Positions 19,438 to 30,235 of a stretch of 64,000 nt of DNA are shown one piece after another (the stretch's first letter is position 1; every line of letters begins with the position of its first letter). Source of the DNA: Dryomyza anilis (Eukaryota; Arthropoda; Insecta; Diptera; Dryomyzidae); NCBI GenBank assembly GCA_951804985.1, contig OX638131.1:54371078-54435077 (forward strand), in the 5' to 3' direction. Both the position numbers and the translations under genes were made by a program. The notes under the pieces are model-generated. The model did no database searches, was not told the origin of the DNA, and worked only from the letters and a program-made list of their open reading frames with translations.

Positions 19438-20818
19438 CCACTGGGACGTTGGGTCCAAGGTCGAAGAGGCTACAACCTGTACGCCATACTTCGAGTGAGG
19501 GTGAAGCGGATCCTGATCCTTCGCCAGGTGTGTCGACGAGGGCTAGATCGTCGAAGTCAGCATCGAAGGCCAAAATGGTGAAGCCAAATGTAGTTTTGGT
19601 TGATTTGGCGGGCAAGGGAGTTGTGGCTGCCGGTTCGGGAGCTCCTCCCGGGGGTGTGTCAGGAGGGTCTTCGTTGGTGATTGACGACTCAGTTCCAGTT
19701 GGTCAAGAGGCTGGGGTAGCTAGTGGGTTGACTGCAACTGGTTTGGTTGCAGAAAAGTCCGTCACTGATCCGCCGTCGGAGTCGGCCCGTTGCCAGCGGG
19801 TCGAGGGAAAGTCGGTTGGCGCAGTTGATGGACTGAAGGAGGTGACTCGTAGTTTAATGCGCACTGTCCTGGATGCGTCACTTGAACGACCTGTAACGCA
19901 GGCAATAATGGAGCATGCCAACAGGTACGAGAGTTTGTTGATGTCCTTGATGTTGGAGAACGAACGTTTGAAGGGACGTTTGGATGTAGCGCCGAAGGTA
20001 CGTGGTGGTGGAAGCGTCACGGCGGCTCCCACGGGGTCAGTCGTGACACCTAGGGGGGGGTGGTTGACGGCGCCTGCTAGGCCAGGACCCGTAGCACCCA
20101 CGGCTAGACCGGCTCGAATGCTGCTGTGTCTAGCGAGGAGGTGGCTCGTAGGGTCGTCCATGATGTTGGACCTACGTTGGGTGTTCGTGTGCACGACGTC
20201 AAGCCCATCCGTGGTGGAGGTGCAATTATTCGGACCCCTTCGGTAGCGGAGCATTCGAAAATAATCGGAAACAGCAAGTTCTCGGATGTTGGATTGACAG
20301 TGAGTGTCAACGAGAAGCTAGGCCCTAGGGTTGTTATTCAACGGGTGCATGCTCAGATTACTCCTGATGACTTCATGGAGGATCTGTACATGAAGAACCT
20401 GAGTGATGTATTAACCCTGGATGAGTTTAGGAAGACCGTTCGACTGGTTAGTGCGCCTTGGAAGGCTAATCCGGATGCGGTGACGAATGTCATTCTGGAG
20501 GGCAGTGGTGTAGCCATGGAAACCCTTCAGAGGGCAACTCGTTGCTACATTAAGTGGTTTTCCTTCTCTGTGCGGAAGTATGAGCCAGTTTTGGGATGCT
20601 ACAGGTGCATGTCATTTGACCATCGTGTCAGTGAATGTCGCCTGGCATCGGATGTCTGTCGCCGGTGTGGAGAGATGGGGCATAGGGTGGCCCAATGCGG
20701 CAATGATATCCATTGCCGTAATTGTGCCTTCAAGGGGAATACCGCTGATCATCTGATGATGTCGGCAGCTTGTCCGATCTATAGTGCTATCGTAGCCCGA
20801 GCGGAAGCAAGGCATTAA
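19438..20818 (+). pseudogene. Y3 ORF1, start lost, 28-bp deletion
   Basis: The ORF1 frame lacks its ATG and is read from the Y2 RT side as an accidental fusion (open 19,401-20,246). It is the only copy with 8 G at 20,053-20,060, and here the N-terminal half passes in frame into GGWLTAPARPGPVAPTARP, showing the intact arrangement. A private 28-bp deletion at ~20,114 removes the VETWSLVVRSS segment and shifts the frame. The C-terminal half with intact zinc knuckles is open from 20,126 to TAA 20,816-20,818. Confidence 0.85.
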
Positions 20819-20819
20819 A

Positions 20820-23784
20820 ATGGGTGTCCTAATTGTTCAATATAACTGCCAGGGCGCATATGCTGTCATGTGTGATCTTGGCGAGTTTTTGTGTGAGCAT
20901 GGCAGCAGCTTTGCTTTGGTTCAGGAACCTTACGCAACTAATGGTTGTGTAAGGGGATTACCTGCAGCAATGCGGGTATTTCCTGATCTCGAGTGCAATT
21001 CTGCTGTCATTGTGAACGATGTGAATGTCCAGTGTACTGTCGTTAGTGCCAGTCAATGGGGTGTATATGTTGAGGGGGTGTTTGGCCAAATGTTCCTCTG
21101 CAGTATATATTGCAGATTTGGTGCACCTTTGGAGCCATATCTCGAGTATATGGATGGAGTGCTACTACAAGCTAGTAGCATACCTCTCATCCTTGGCCTA
21201 GACGCGAACGCATCATCCCCTATGTGGTTCAGTAAGATGTCCCAGACATCTCTGGGATATCAGAACCGCATTAGGGGCGAGGTGCTGTTTGAGTGGATGG
21301 TATCCCAGAATGTGAGCGTAGCCAATGAGCCGAGTTCTGTATAGACGTTTGCGGGTCCAAATGGTGTATCTGACATTGATGTCACTGCATATAATGCTGC
21401 AGCGGGAGCGAGGCTGGGGTTTGCGTGGCGCGTTTGCGGTGACTGGGGTGTGAGTGATCACAATATTATTGTGATCGACGTCTCACATCTACCAGCAGAG
21501 CATGAACATGCAACCGTAAGGCGTTGGATCACGCGCGGGGTTAACTGGACGGCATATGGCGAGCTCATTTATGAGTCGTCTTTGAGTATGCCATTGCACG
21601 CGTTCAGTTCCCTGGAGGTTGATGCGCAGATTGATGTGCTCAACGAGTGGGTGAGGGAAACCAATGACACCCTTCTTGCGAAAAACCGTCCGGTTAATCG
21701 CAAGAGAGTGAAATGGTGGACCCGAGAGCTCACGGTGAAGCGCAGGTCCGTACGGCAGCTTCGGAAGAAATTCCAAAGGGCCAGGAGGAGGAGCGCGGTA
21801 GACCTTACTCAGCATTTGGCTGCTTTCAAGCAGGCTTTGCGGGAGTACAAGGACCTCCTTGTTAAAGTCAAGGAGGATGACTGGAGGTCATTCGTGCACG
21901 ATAATCGTGACGATCCTTGGGGTAAGGTCTACAGGATTTGCCGTGGTCGCGGCAAAGTCCAGGATGTTTGTGGCATTCGCGTTGGTGACGTGGTGAGCAC
22001 ATCCTGGAGGGAGAGTGTGGGCATACTCATGAGCTCGCTCGGGGGAGTCAGTTCAGCCTCCACCGGGGGCGTCTGACCCTCCTCCTGAGTTGAGGACGAG
22101 CGAGATAGAGTATGCGGTGGGCCTTGTGCGCGCGAGGAAGTCTCCGGGTATGGATGGGATGACTGGAGAAATGGTGAAAGCCATTTGGAGAGCCATCCCT
22201 GACTACGTCGGGGCTCTGCTTCGCAAATGTGTAGGCGAGGGGTATTTTCCGGATGTTTGGAAAAATGCCCGGGTGGTGGTGCTTCTGAAGTCACCCGATA
22301 AGGTCAGGAGCAATCCTCGATCATATCGGGGCATCACCCTTCTGCCGGTGCTGGAGGAAACATGGCGATGCGATGTGGAGACTGCTCGTCAGTCTGAGGA
22401 GAAGTACGTTCTAGGACTATTTGTTGACTTCAAGGGCGCATTTGACTACCTATGTTGGGAAACCATCATTAGTAGGCTGAGTGCCCTTAGTTGTCAGGAA
22501 TTAGATCTCTGGCGTTGCTACTTCCGTGGTAGGAGTGCGGTTGTCGTTGGTGTCAACGAAACCGTCGGTGTGGACGTGGTGCGTGGCTGTCCGCAGGGGT
22601 CCATCAGTGGTCCATTTATTTGGAACATGATGATGGACCCGCTGCTGAGGGAGATTGAGCGCACGTTCGAGTGCGTGGCATACGCAGATGATCTGCTCAT
22701 TTTGGTGAGAGGTCAGTCTAGGGCTGACATTGAGCAGAAGGCCAATGAAGCCATGCGTATGGTGTGCCAGTGGGGCGATGGTGTGGGTGTGAGTGTTGCA
22801 GTGGATAAAACAGTGACAATGCTGCTAAAAGGCAAGTTGTCATTGAATTGTCCACCGCTCATCCGGGCTAACGGTATCAGTCTCAAGTATGCGACTGAAG
22901 TCAAGTACTTGGGACTTACTATGAAAGAACGGATGAATTTTACACCCCACCCGGAGAGGGTACGTGACCGTTTGGTTGGCGTAGTAGGGCAACTTCGTCG
23001 TGTTCTTCGAAGTGATTGGGGCCTAAGTAGACGCTCTGTTAGGATCATATATGGCGGATTGTTCGCTGCTTGCGCAACGTTTGGTGCGTCAGTATGGTAC
23101 GAAACAGTCACGACTGCTGTAGGCTATCGCAAGATACTGTCTTGTCAGCGTGTGGTCTTGCTAGCGTGTATGCCTGTCTGCCGCACGGTCTCTACAGAGG
23201 CCTTGCATGTGCTGATGGGGGTACCCCCACTTGACCTGGAGGTAATATCTAAAAGTATTACTTATAGAATCAAGAGGGGAATTGCGCTTCGGGACAGCGA
23301 CTGGCAGATTAATGTCGTGCGATGCCAGTCTACAAAAGAACGGAAGATTGTGTTGCGGGAGGAGGTCCTGTCTAGGTGGCAATCTAGATGGGACGGGAGT
23401 TCAAGTGGCCGGACAACTTATTCGTTCATTGGCGATGTCAGGTTTGTAGGAAATTTCCCAAAATTTGACTTCGGTTTGAGTTTGGGATTCCTTCTTACTG
23501 GGCATGGCTCATTGAATGAGTATTTGTTTCGGCGCACTTTGAGTGCAACGGAGTGTTATGCGTGCGGTGCTGTAGAGGACAGCGTTCACATTATCTGTGA
23601 CTGCCCGTTGTATGAGGATATTCGTGTCGAATTGCGTGAGCTGTTTGCAAGTGGAACGATCGAGATAGGTAACATACTCTCCACCGGAGAGCGTGTTGCT
23701 GTTTTGGTCGTTTTGCATGCGAAGTTTTCAGAAGGCGGCGTAGTAGCAGATAGATGGGTGTCAACGTTCGGCCACCAGTCCTGA
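20820..23784 (+). pseudogene. Y3 ORF2, endonuclease-RT, full span with two breaks
   Basis: Most complete ORF2 span in the array, about 988 codons plus the missing 32. Endonuclease blocks are YNCQG, VQEPY, LGLDANASSPMW (to ~21,230), SDIDVT and SDHN (~21,453). Breaks: TAG at 21,342-21,344, and the extra-G frameshift leading to TGA 22,074-22,076. From 22,090 one frame stays open to TGA 23,782-23,784 with RT motifs A, B, YADD (22,681-22,692), D and E, the GFLLTGHGSLN block and the C-terminal Cys/His motif. In that motif the second adjacent Cys is Tyr (ECYACG), possibly a damaged ligand. Shared 96-bp RT deletion at ~22,352; 'EETWRCDVETARQ' is private to this copy. Confidence 0.88.
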
Positions 23785-24248
23785 GCTATATGGAGCTCAA
23801 CTGATAGTAGTTACGTAAGTGGCTACGAAGTCTAACCGGAGCCTTTAATCTGGTACCACGGGTAAGCAGAAGCCCCTGAACATTTAGGTGCTACCTTGTG
23901 TTTAGCCTGCTTTTGCGGTTGGCCCTTCGGGGAGTATCGTGGTGGCTGTGGTTACTACCTAAATTTACGCGGGTAGAGTAGTTGCTCGGCGGGCGTGGAG
24001 TTGCGTCTTTCTCAACCGGGCGCCATGACCCATAGAATGGAAGAGGATTAGATAGCCTCGCCTCTCACCAAGAGATAAGTTATGTCCACATGTATATCTT
24101 AAATTGGTACCTGCAGAGGGTACTTGTACCCTCCAATGGGGCGGTGACTGACGCATTGTATTAGTCTGTGCTTAAGCGCACTGTGGGTTAGGGCTGTCAT
24201 AGCAGGATCCCACATAAAAACGAGCATATTATTTATGTCCCTATGTTC
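23785..24248 (+). other. Y3 3' UTR
   Basis: 464-bp 3' UTR without poly(A). Palindromes: gagggtacttgtaccctc at 24,116-24,133 and TGTGGG/CCCACA spanning 24,182-24,214. The end is set where homology with Y0 and Y1, which continue into 'tcactt', stops. Confidence 0.8.
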
Positions 24249-24290
24249 GACAGAACTTTTAAAATTCGTATGAAATTTATTATAATTTTT
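24249..24290. other. 42-bp spacer at element-satellite junction
   Basis: Begins gacagaacttttaaaattcg and ends in 'ataattttt'. It matches neither X/Y sequence nor the satellite monomer. The same 42 bp follows Y4 (33,415-33,456) and Y5 (47,859-47,900). Satellite resumes at 'acgacgcg'. Confidence 0.8.
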
Positions 24291-26167
24291 ACGACGCGTA
24301 TTTACGGAGTTATGATCATTTTAAGTTTGAGACGTGATTTCTCAAGAATCCTTGCGCCGAATATAATGATTTATATTGGTATTAAAAGGGAAAAATAGAT
24401 TACAAAATGAGGCCTCTACGACGTGTATTTACGGAGTTATGAGCATTTTGAACTTGGAACGTGATTTCTGAAGAACCCCTTGCTCCATTAATAATGATTT
24501 ATATTGGAATTAAAACGGCAAAACGTGATTACAAAATGTGCCAACTTTGAGGCCTCTACGACGCGCCAACCTTGAAGGCTCTACAACGCGTATTTACGGA
24601 GTTATGAGTATTTTAAGTTTGAGACGTGATTTCTCAACAACCCATTGCGCCGATTATAATGATTTATATTGGAACTAAAAGGGCAAACATAAATTACAAA
24701 ATATGCCAACTTTGAGGCCCCTACGACGCGTACTTACGGAGGTATGAGCATTTTAAATTAGAAGACCCTTGCGCGGTATATAATAATTTATATTGGAATT
24801 AAAAGGGCAATTGGAATTAAATTACAAAATGTGCCAACTGTGAACTGTTATGACCATTTTAAGTTGGAGACGTGATATCTCAATAATACTTGCGCCGATT
24901 ATAATGATTTATATTGGAATTAAACCGGCAAAATGAGATTACAAAATGTGCCAACTTTGAGGCATCTACGACGCGTACTTACGGAGTTATGAGCATTTTG
25001 AGATTGAGACGTGATTTCTGAAGAACCCCTTGCGCCAAAAAGTGATTACAAAATGTGCCAACTTTGAGGCCTCTACGACGCGTATTTACGGAGTTATGAG
25101 CATATTAAGTTTGAGACGCGATTTCTCAACAACAACCCATTGCGCCGATTATAATGATTTATATTGTAATTAAAAGGGCAAAAATAGATTACAAAATGAG
25201 GCCTCTACGACGTGTATTTACGGAGTTATAAGTATTTTAAGTTTGAGACGTGATTTCTCAAGAATCGCTGGGCCGATAATAATGATTTATATTGGAATTA
25301 AAAGAGCAAAAATAGAATATAAAATGTGCCAACTTTGAGGCCTCTACGATGCGTATTTACGGAGTTATGAGCATTTTGAGCTTGAGACGTGATTTCTGAA
25401 AAATTCTTGCGCCGAATATAATGATTTATTTTGGAACCAAAGGGCAAAAATAGATTACAAAATGTGCCAACTTTGAGGCCTCTACGACGAATATTTACGG
25501 GGTTATAAGCATTTTAAGTTTAAGACGTGATTTCTAAAGTGTATTTACGGAGTTATGAGCATATTAAGTTTGAGACGTGATTTCTCAACAACAACCCATT
25601 GCGCCGATTATAATGATTTATATTGTAATTAAAAGGGCAAAAATAGATTACAAAATGAGGCCTCTACGACGTGTATTTACGGAGTTATAAGTATTTTAAG
25701 TTTGAGACGTGATTTCTCAAGAATCGCTGGGCCGATAATAATTTATATTGGAATTAAAAGAGCAAAAATAGAATATAAAATGTGCCAACTTTGAGGCCTC
25801 TACGACCCGTATTTACGGAGTTATGAGCATTTTGAACTTGTGGCGTGATTTCTGAAGAACCCCTTGCTCCATTAATAATGATTTATATTGGAATTAAAAC
25901 GGCAAAAAGTGATTACAAAATGTGCCAACTTTGAGGCCTCTACGACGCGTATTTACTGAGTTATGAGCATTTTAAGTTTGAGATGTGATTTCTCAACAAC
26001 CCATTGCGCCGATTATAATGATTTATATTGGAACTAAAAGGGCAAAAATAGATTACAAAATGTGCAAACTTTGAGGCCTCTACGACGCGTATTTAAGAAG
26101 TTATGAGCATTGTAAGTTTGAGACGTGATTTTTCAAGATTTCTTGCGCCGATTATAATGATTTATAT
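24291..26167. repeat. ~140-bp satellite, block 1
   Basis: Tandem, head-to-tail monomers recognised by the recurring blocks ggcctctacgacgcg, tatttacggagttatgagc, gagacgtgatttctcaa, gattataatgatttatatt and gattacaaaatgtgccaac. Many monomers are partly deleted. No gene is seen. Monomer types: a common type, a 'gcggtatataatg / caattggaattaaattac' type, and types lacking 'gtgccaacttt'. Confidence 0.92.
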
Positions 26168-26498
26168 TTTAATAATAATAGTTTGGCGCTACAGTCCTGT
26201 ATAGAACTTCGGCCGAGCTCTCTCACCATTTTGAGCTGTGCGTGTTATATTTGTACTCAAAGTGGTGGGACCTACAGTTTATTGCCGAATCCGAACGGCG
26301 GGTGAGAGCTTTTTTCATAGGCAATGGTTTTTACTCTCGTAGGTTTGCCATTTACTGACGAGAGGTAGCGCGGTATAGAAAATGTTTCTATAAAAAGATG
26401 TTGTTAGCCCCAGTCCAGGCTTGAACCGGGGACCTTTCGGCTCGCAGTCCAACGCACTAACCACTGAGCGACCGCTAAACACTGAGCTACCGCTTGCC
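26168..26498 (-). mobile_element. tRNA-derived SINE, copy 1
   Basis: On the minus strand a tRNA-like head reads GGTAGCTCAGTGTTTAGC then GGTCGCTCAGTGGTTAGTG (A-box region twice), followed by a B box GGTTCAAGCC (plus-strand 26,418-26,427). An unrelated body of ~220 bp and an AT-rich TTA-repeat tail (plus-strand 'aataataata') complete it. The anticodon stem is mismatched, so it is not a working tRNA. No clear target-site duplication: satellite 'gatttatatt' on one side and 'actaaaa' on the other, with about three satellite bases missing. Short frames across it are not genes. Confidence 0.8.
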
Positions 26499-27181
26499 AC
26501 TAAAATGGCAAAAATAGATTACAAAATGTGCCACCTTTGAGGCCTCTACGACGCGTATTTCCGGAGTTATGAGCATTTTAAGTCTGAGACGTGATTTCTC
26601 AACAACAACCCATTGCGCCGATTATAATGATTTATATTGTAATTAAAAGGGCAAAAATAGATTACAAAATGAGGCCTCTACGACGTGTATTTACGGAGTT
26701 ATAAGTATTTTAAGTTTGAGACGTGATTTCTCAAGAATCGCTGGGCCGATAATAATTTATATTGGAATTAAAAGAGCAAAAATAGAATATAAAATGTGCC
26801 AACTTTGAGGCCTCTACGACCCGTATTTACGGAGTTATGAGCATTTTGAACTTGTGGCGTGATTTCTGAAGAACCCCTTGCTCCATTAATAATGATTTAT
26901 ATTGGAATTAAAACGGCAAAAAGTGATTACAAAATGTGCCAACTTTGAGGCCTCTACGACGCGTATTTACTGAGTTATGAGCATTTTAAGTTTGAGATGT
27001 GATTTCTCAACAACCCATTGCGCCGATTATAATGATTTATATTGGAACTAAAAGGGCAAAAATAGATTACAAAATGTGCAAACTTTGAGGCCTCTACGAC
27101 GCGTATTTAAGAAGTTATGAGCATTGTAAGTTTGAGACGTGATTTTTCAAGATTTCTTGCGCCGATTATAATGATTTATAT
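26499..27181. repeat. ~140-bp satellite, block 2
   Basis: Satellite with the second copy of a 1,014-bp tandem duplication: sequence from about 26,602 repeats that from about 25,588, including the SINE. The switch point is in 'gatttctcaa'. Confidence 0.9.
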
Positions 27182-27512
27182 TTTAATAATAATAGTTTGG
27201 CGCTACAGTCCTGTATAGAACTTCGGCCGAGCTCTCTCACCATTTTGAGCTGTACGTGTTATATTTGTACTCAGAGTGGTGGGACCTACAGTTTATTGCC
27301 GAATCCGAACGGCGGGTGAGAGCTTTTTTCATAGGCAATGGTTTTTACTCTCGTAGGTTTGCCATTTACTGACGAGAGGTAGCGCGGTATAGAAAATGTT
27401 TCTATAAAAAGATGTTGTTAGCCCCAGTCCAGGCTTGAACCGGGGACCTTTCGGCTCGCAGTCCAACGCACTAACCACTGAGCGATCGCTAAACACTGAG
27501 CTACCGCTTGCC
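27182..27512 (-). mobile_element. tRNA-derived SINE, copy 2
   Basis: Same SINE at offset 1,014 with the same satellite flanks, hence a duplicate rather than a new insertion. Differences include 'gagcgatcgc' for 'gagcgaccgc' in the upstream A-box area and 'gtacgtg' for 'gtgcgtg' in the body. Confidence 0.8.
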
Positions 27513-29449
27513 ACTAAAATGGCAAAAATAGATTACAAAATGTGCCACCTTTGAGGCCTCTACGACGCGTATTTCCGGAGTTATGAGCATTTTAAGTCTG
27601 AGACGTGATTTCTCAAGAATCCTTGCTCCGATTATATTGATTTATATTGGAACTAAAAGGGAAAAATAGATTACGAAATGTGCCAACTTTGAGGCCTCTA
27701 CGACGTGTATTTACGGAGTTATGAGCATTTTGAACTTAGAACGTGATTTCTGAAGAACCCCTTGCTCCATTAATAATGATTTATATTGGAATTAAAACGG
27801 CAAAACGTGATTACAAAATGTGCCAACTTTGAGGCCTCTACAACGCGCCAACCTTGAAGGCTCTACAACGCGTATTTACGGAGTTATGAGTATTTTAAGT
27901 TTGAGACGTGATTTCTCAACAACCCATTGCGCCGATTATAATGATTTATATTGGAACTAAAAGGGCAAACATAAATTACAAAATATGCCAACTTTGAGGC
28001 CCCTACGACGCGTACTTACGGAGGTATGAGCATTTTAAATTAGAAGACCCTTGCGCGGTATATAATAATTTATATTGGAATTAAAAGGGCAATTGGAATT
28101 AAATTACAAAATGTGCCAACTGTGAACTGTTATGACCATTTTAAGTTGGAGACGTGATATCTCAATAATACTTGCGCCGATTATAATGATTTATATTGGA
28201 ATTAAAATGGCAAAAATTTGTTACAAAATGTGTCAACTTTGAGAATTCTACGACGCGTATTTACGGAGTTATGAGCATTTTGAGATTGAGACGTGATTTC
28301 TGAAGAACCCCTTGCGCCAAAAAGTGATTACAAAATGTGCCAACTTTGAGGCCTCTACGACGCGTATTTACGGAGTTATGAGCATATTAAGTTTGAGACG
28401 CGATTTCTCAACAACAACCCATTGCGCCGATTATAATGATTTATATTGTAATTAAAAGGGCAAAAATAGATTACAAAATGAGGCCTCTACGACGTGTATT
28501 TACGGAGTTATAAGTATTTTAAGTTTGAGACGTGATTTCTCAAGAATCGCTGGGCCGATAATAATGATTTATATTGGAATTAAAAGAGCAAAAATAGAAT
28601 ATAAAATGTGCCAACTTTGAGGCCTCTACAATGCGTATTTACGGAGTTATGAGCATTTTGAACTTGAGACGTGATTTCTGAAAAATTCTTGCGCCGAATA
28701 TAATGATTTATTTTGGAACCAAAGGGCAAAAATAGATTACAAAATGTGCCAACTTTGAGGCCTCTACGACGAATATTTACGGGGTTATAAGCATTTTAAG
28801 TTTAAGACGTGATTTCTAAAGTGTATTTACGGAGTTATGAGCATATTAAGTTTGAGACGTGATTTCTCAACAACAACCCATTGCGCCGATTATAATGATT
28901 TATATTGTAATTAAAAGGGCAAAAATAGATTACAAAATGAGGCCTCTACGACGTGTATTTACGGAGTTATAAGTATTTTAAGTTTGAGACGTGATTTCTC
29001 AAGAATCGCTGGGCCGATAATAATTTATATTGGAATTAAAAGAGCAAAAATAGAATATTAAATGTGCCAACTTTGAGGCCTCTACGACCCGTATTTACGG
29101 AGTTATGAGCATTTTGAACTTGTGGCGTGATTTCTGAAGAACCCCTTGCTCCATTAATAATGATTTATATTGGAATTAAAACGGCAAAAAGTGATTACAA
29201 AATGTGCCAACTTTGAGGCCTCTACGACGCGTATTTACTGAGTTATGAGCATTTTAAGTTTGAGATGTGATTTCTCAACAACCCATTGCGCCGATTATAA
29301 TGATTTATATTGGAACTAAAAGGGCAAAAATAGATTACAAAATGTGCAAACTTTGAGGCCTCTACGACGCGTATTTAAGAAGTTATGAGCATTGTAAGTT
29401 TGAGACGTGATTTTTCTAAATTTCTTGCGCCGATTATAATGATTTATAT
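27513..29449. repeat. ~140-bp satellite, block 3
   Basis: From about 27,690 the satellite repeats 24,410 onward at offset 3,282, monomer by monomer, including the short 'cgcgccaacc' monomer and the 'gcggtatataataatt' monomer. No gene seen. Confidence 0.9.
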
Positions 29450-29780
29450 TTTAATAATAATAGTTTGGCGCTACAGTCCTGTATAGAACTTCGGCCGAGC
29501 TCTCTCACCATTTTGAGCTGTGCGTGTTATATTTGTACTCAAAGTGGTGGGACCTACAGTTTATTGCCGAATCCGAACGGCGGGTGAGAGCTTTTTTCAT
29601 AGGCAATGGTTTTTACTCTCGTAGGTTTGCCATTTACTGACGAGAGGTAGCGCGGTATAGAAAATGTTTCTATAAAAAGATGTTGTTAGCCCCAGTCCAG
29701 GCTTGAACCGGGGACCTTTCGGCTCGCAGTCCAACGCACTAACCACTGAGCGACCGCTAAACACTGAGCTACCGCTTGCC
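29450..29780 (-). mobile_element. tRNA-derived SINE, copy 3
   Basis: Offset 3,282 from copy 1 with identical flanking satellite. B box and duplicated A-box region intact. Confidence 0.8.
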
Positions 29781-30235
29781 ACTAAAATGGCAAAAATAGA
29801 TTACAAAATGTGCCACCTTTGAGGCCTCTACGACGCGTATTTCCGGAGTTATGAGCATTTTAAGTCTGAGACGTGATTTCTCAAGAATCCTTGCTCCGAT
29901 TATATTGATTTATATTGGAACTAAAAGGGCAAAAATAGATTACGAAATGTGCCAACTTTGAGGCCTCTACGACGCGTATTTACGGAGTTATGAGCATTTT
30001 GAGCTTGAGACATGATTTCTGAAAAATTCTTGCGCCGAATATAATGATTTATTTTGGAACCAAAAGGGCAAAAATAGATTACAAAATGTGCCAACTTTGA
30101 GGCCTCTACGACGAATATTTACGGGGTTATAAGCATTTTAAGTTTAAGACGTGATTTCTAAAGTTCCCTTGCGCCGCTTATAATGATTTATATTGGAATT
30201 AAAAGGCCAAAAATTGATTACAAAATGTGCCAACT
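29781..30235. repeat. ~140-bp satellite, block 4, up to the Y4 breakpoint
   Basis: Satellite ends at 'caactttgag', where the expected 'gcctctac' is replaced by Y ORF2 sequence. Confidence 0.9.

Larger units (their letters stand above)
19438..24248 (+). mobile_element. Element Y3: lacks 5' UTR; last element of the array
   Basis: Begins a few bases inside ORF1 (no ATG), directly fused to the Y2 RT, and runs to the complete Y 3' end. It shares the ORF2 TAG, the extra-G frameshift and AEHSK with Y2 at a constant offset of 3,329 bp through ORF2. Y2/Y3 is therefore a tandem duplication within one element or an unequal exchange between sisters. Ends at 'ctatgttc' 24,248, followed by a 42-bp spacer and satellite. 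Confidence 0.85.

Noticed and set aside
1..24248. Insertion of the R1-type elements into 28S rRNA genes or telomeric repeats, as for R1, TRAS and SART
   Set aside because: No rDNA or (TTAGG)n flank is seen at any junction; flanks are other elements, a 42-bp spacer or the satellite.
26400..26498. A functional tRNA gene on the minus strand
   Set aside because: B box and A-box region are good, but the anticodon stem has mismatches, the D-arm region is duplicated and there is no proper acceptor stem closing with the 5' end. Better read as a SINE head.
26315..26500. 61-codon minus-strand frames with similar sequence at five places
   Set aside because: These lie inside the SINE; the translation is of the tRNA-like head and body, not a gene.
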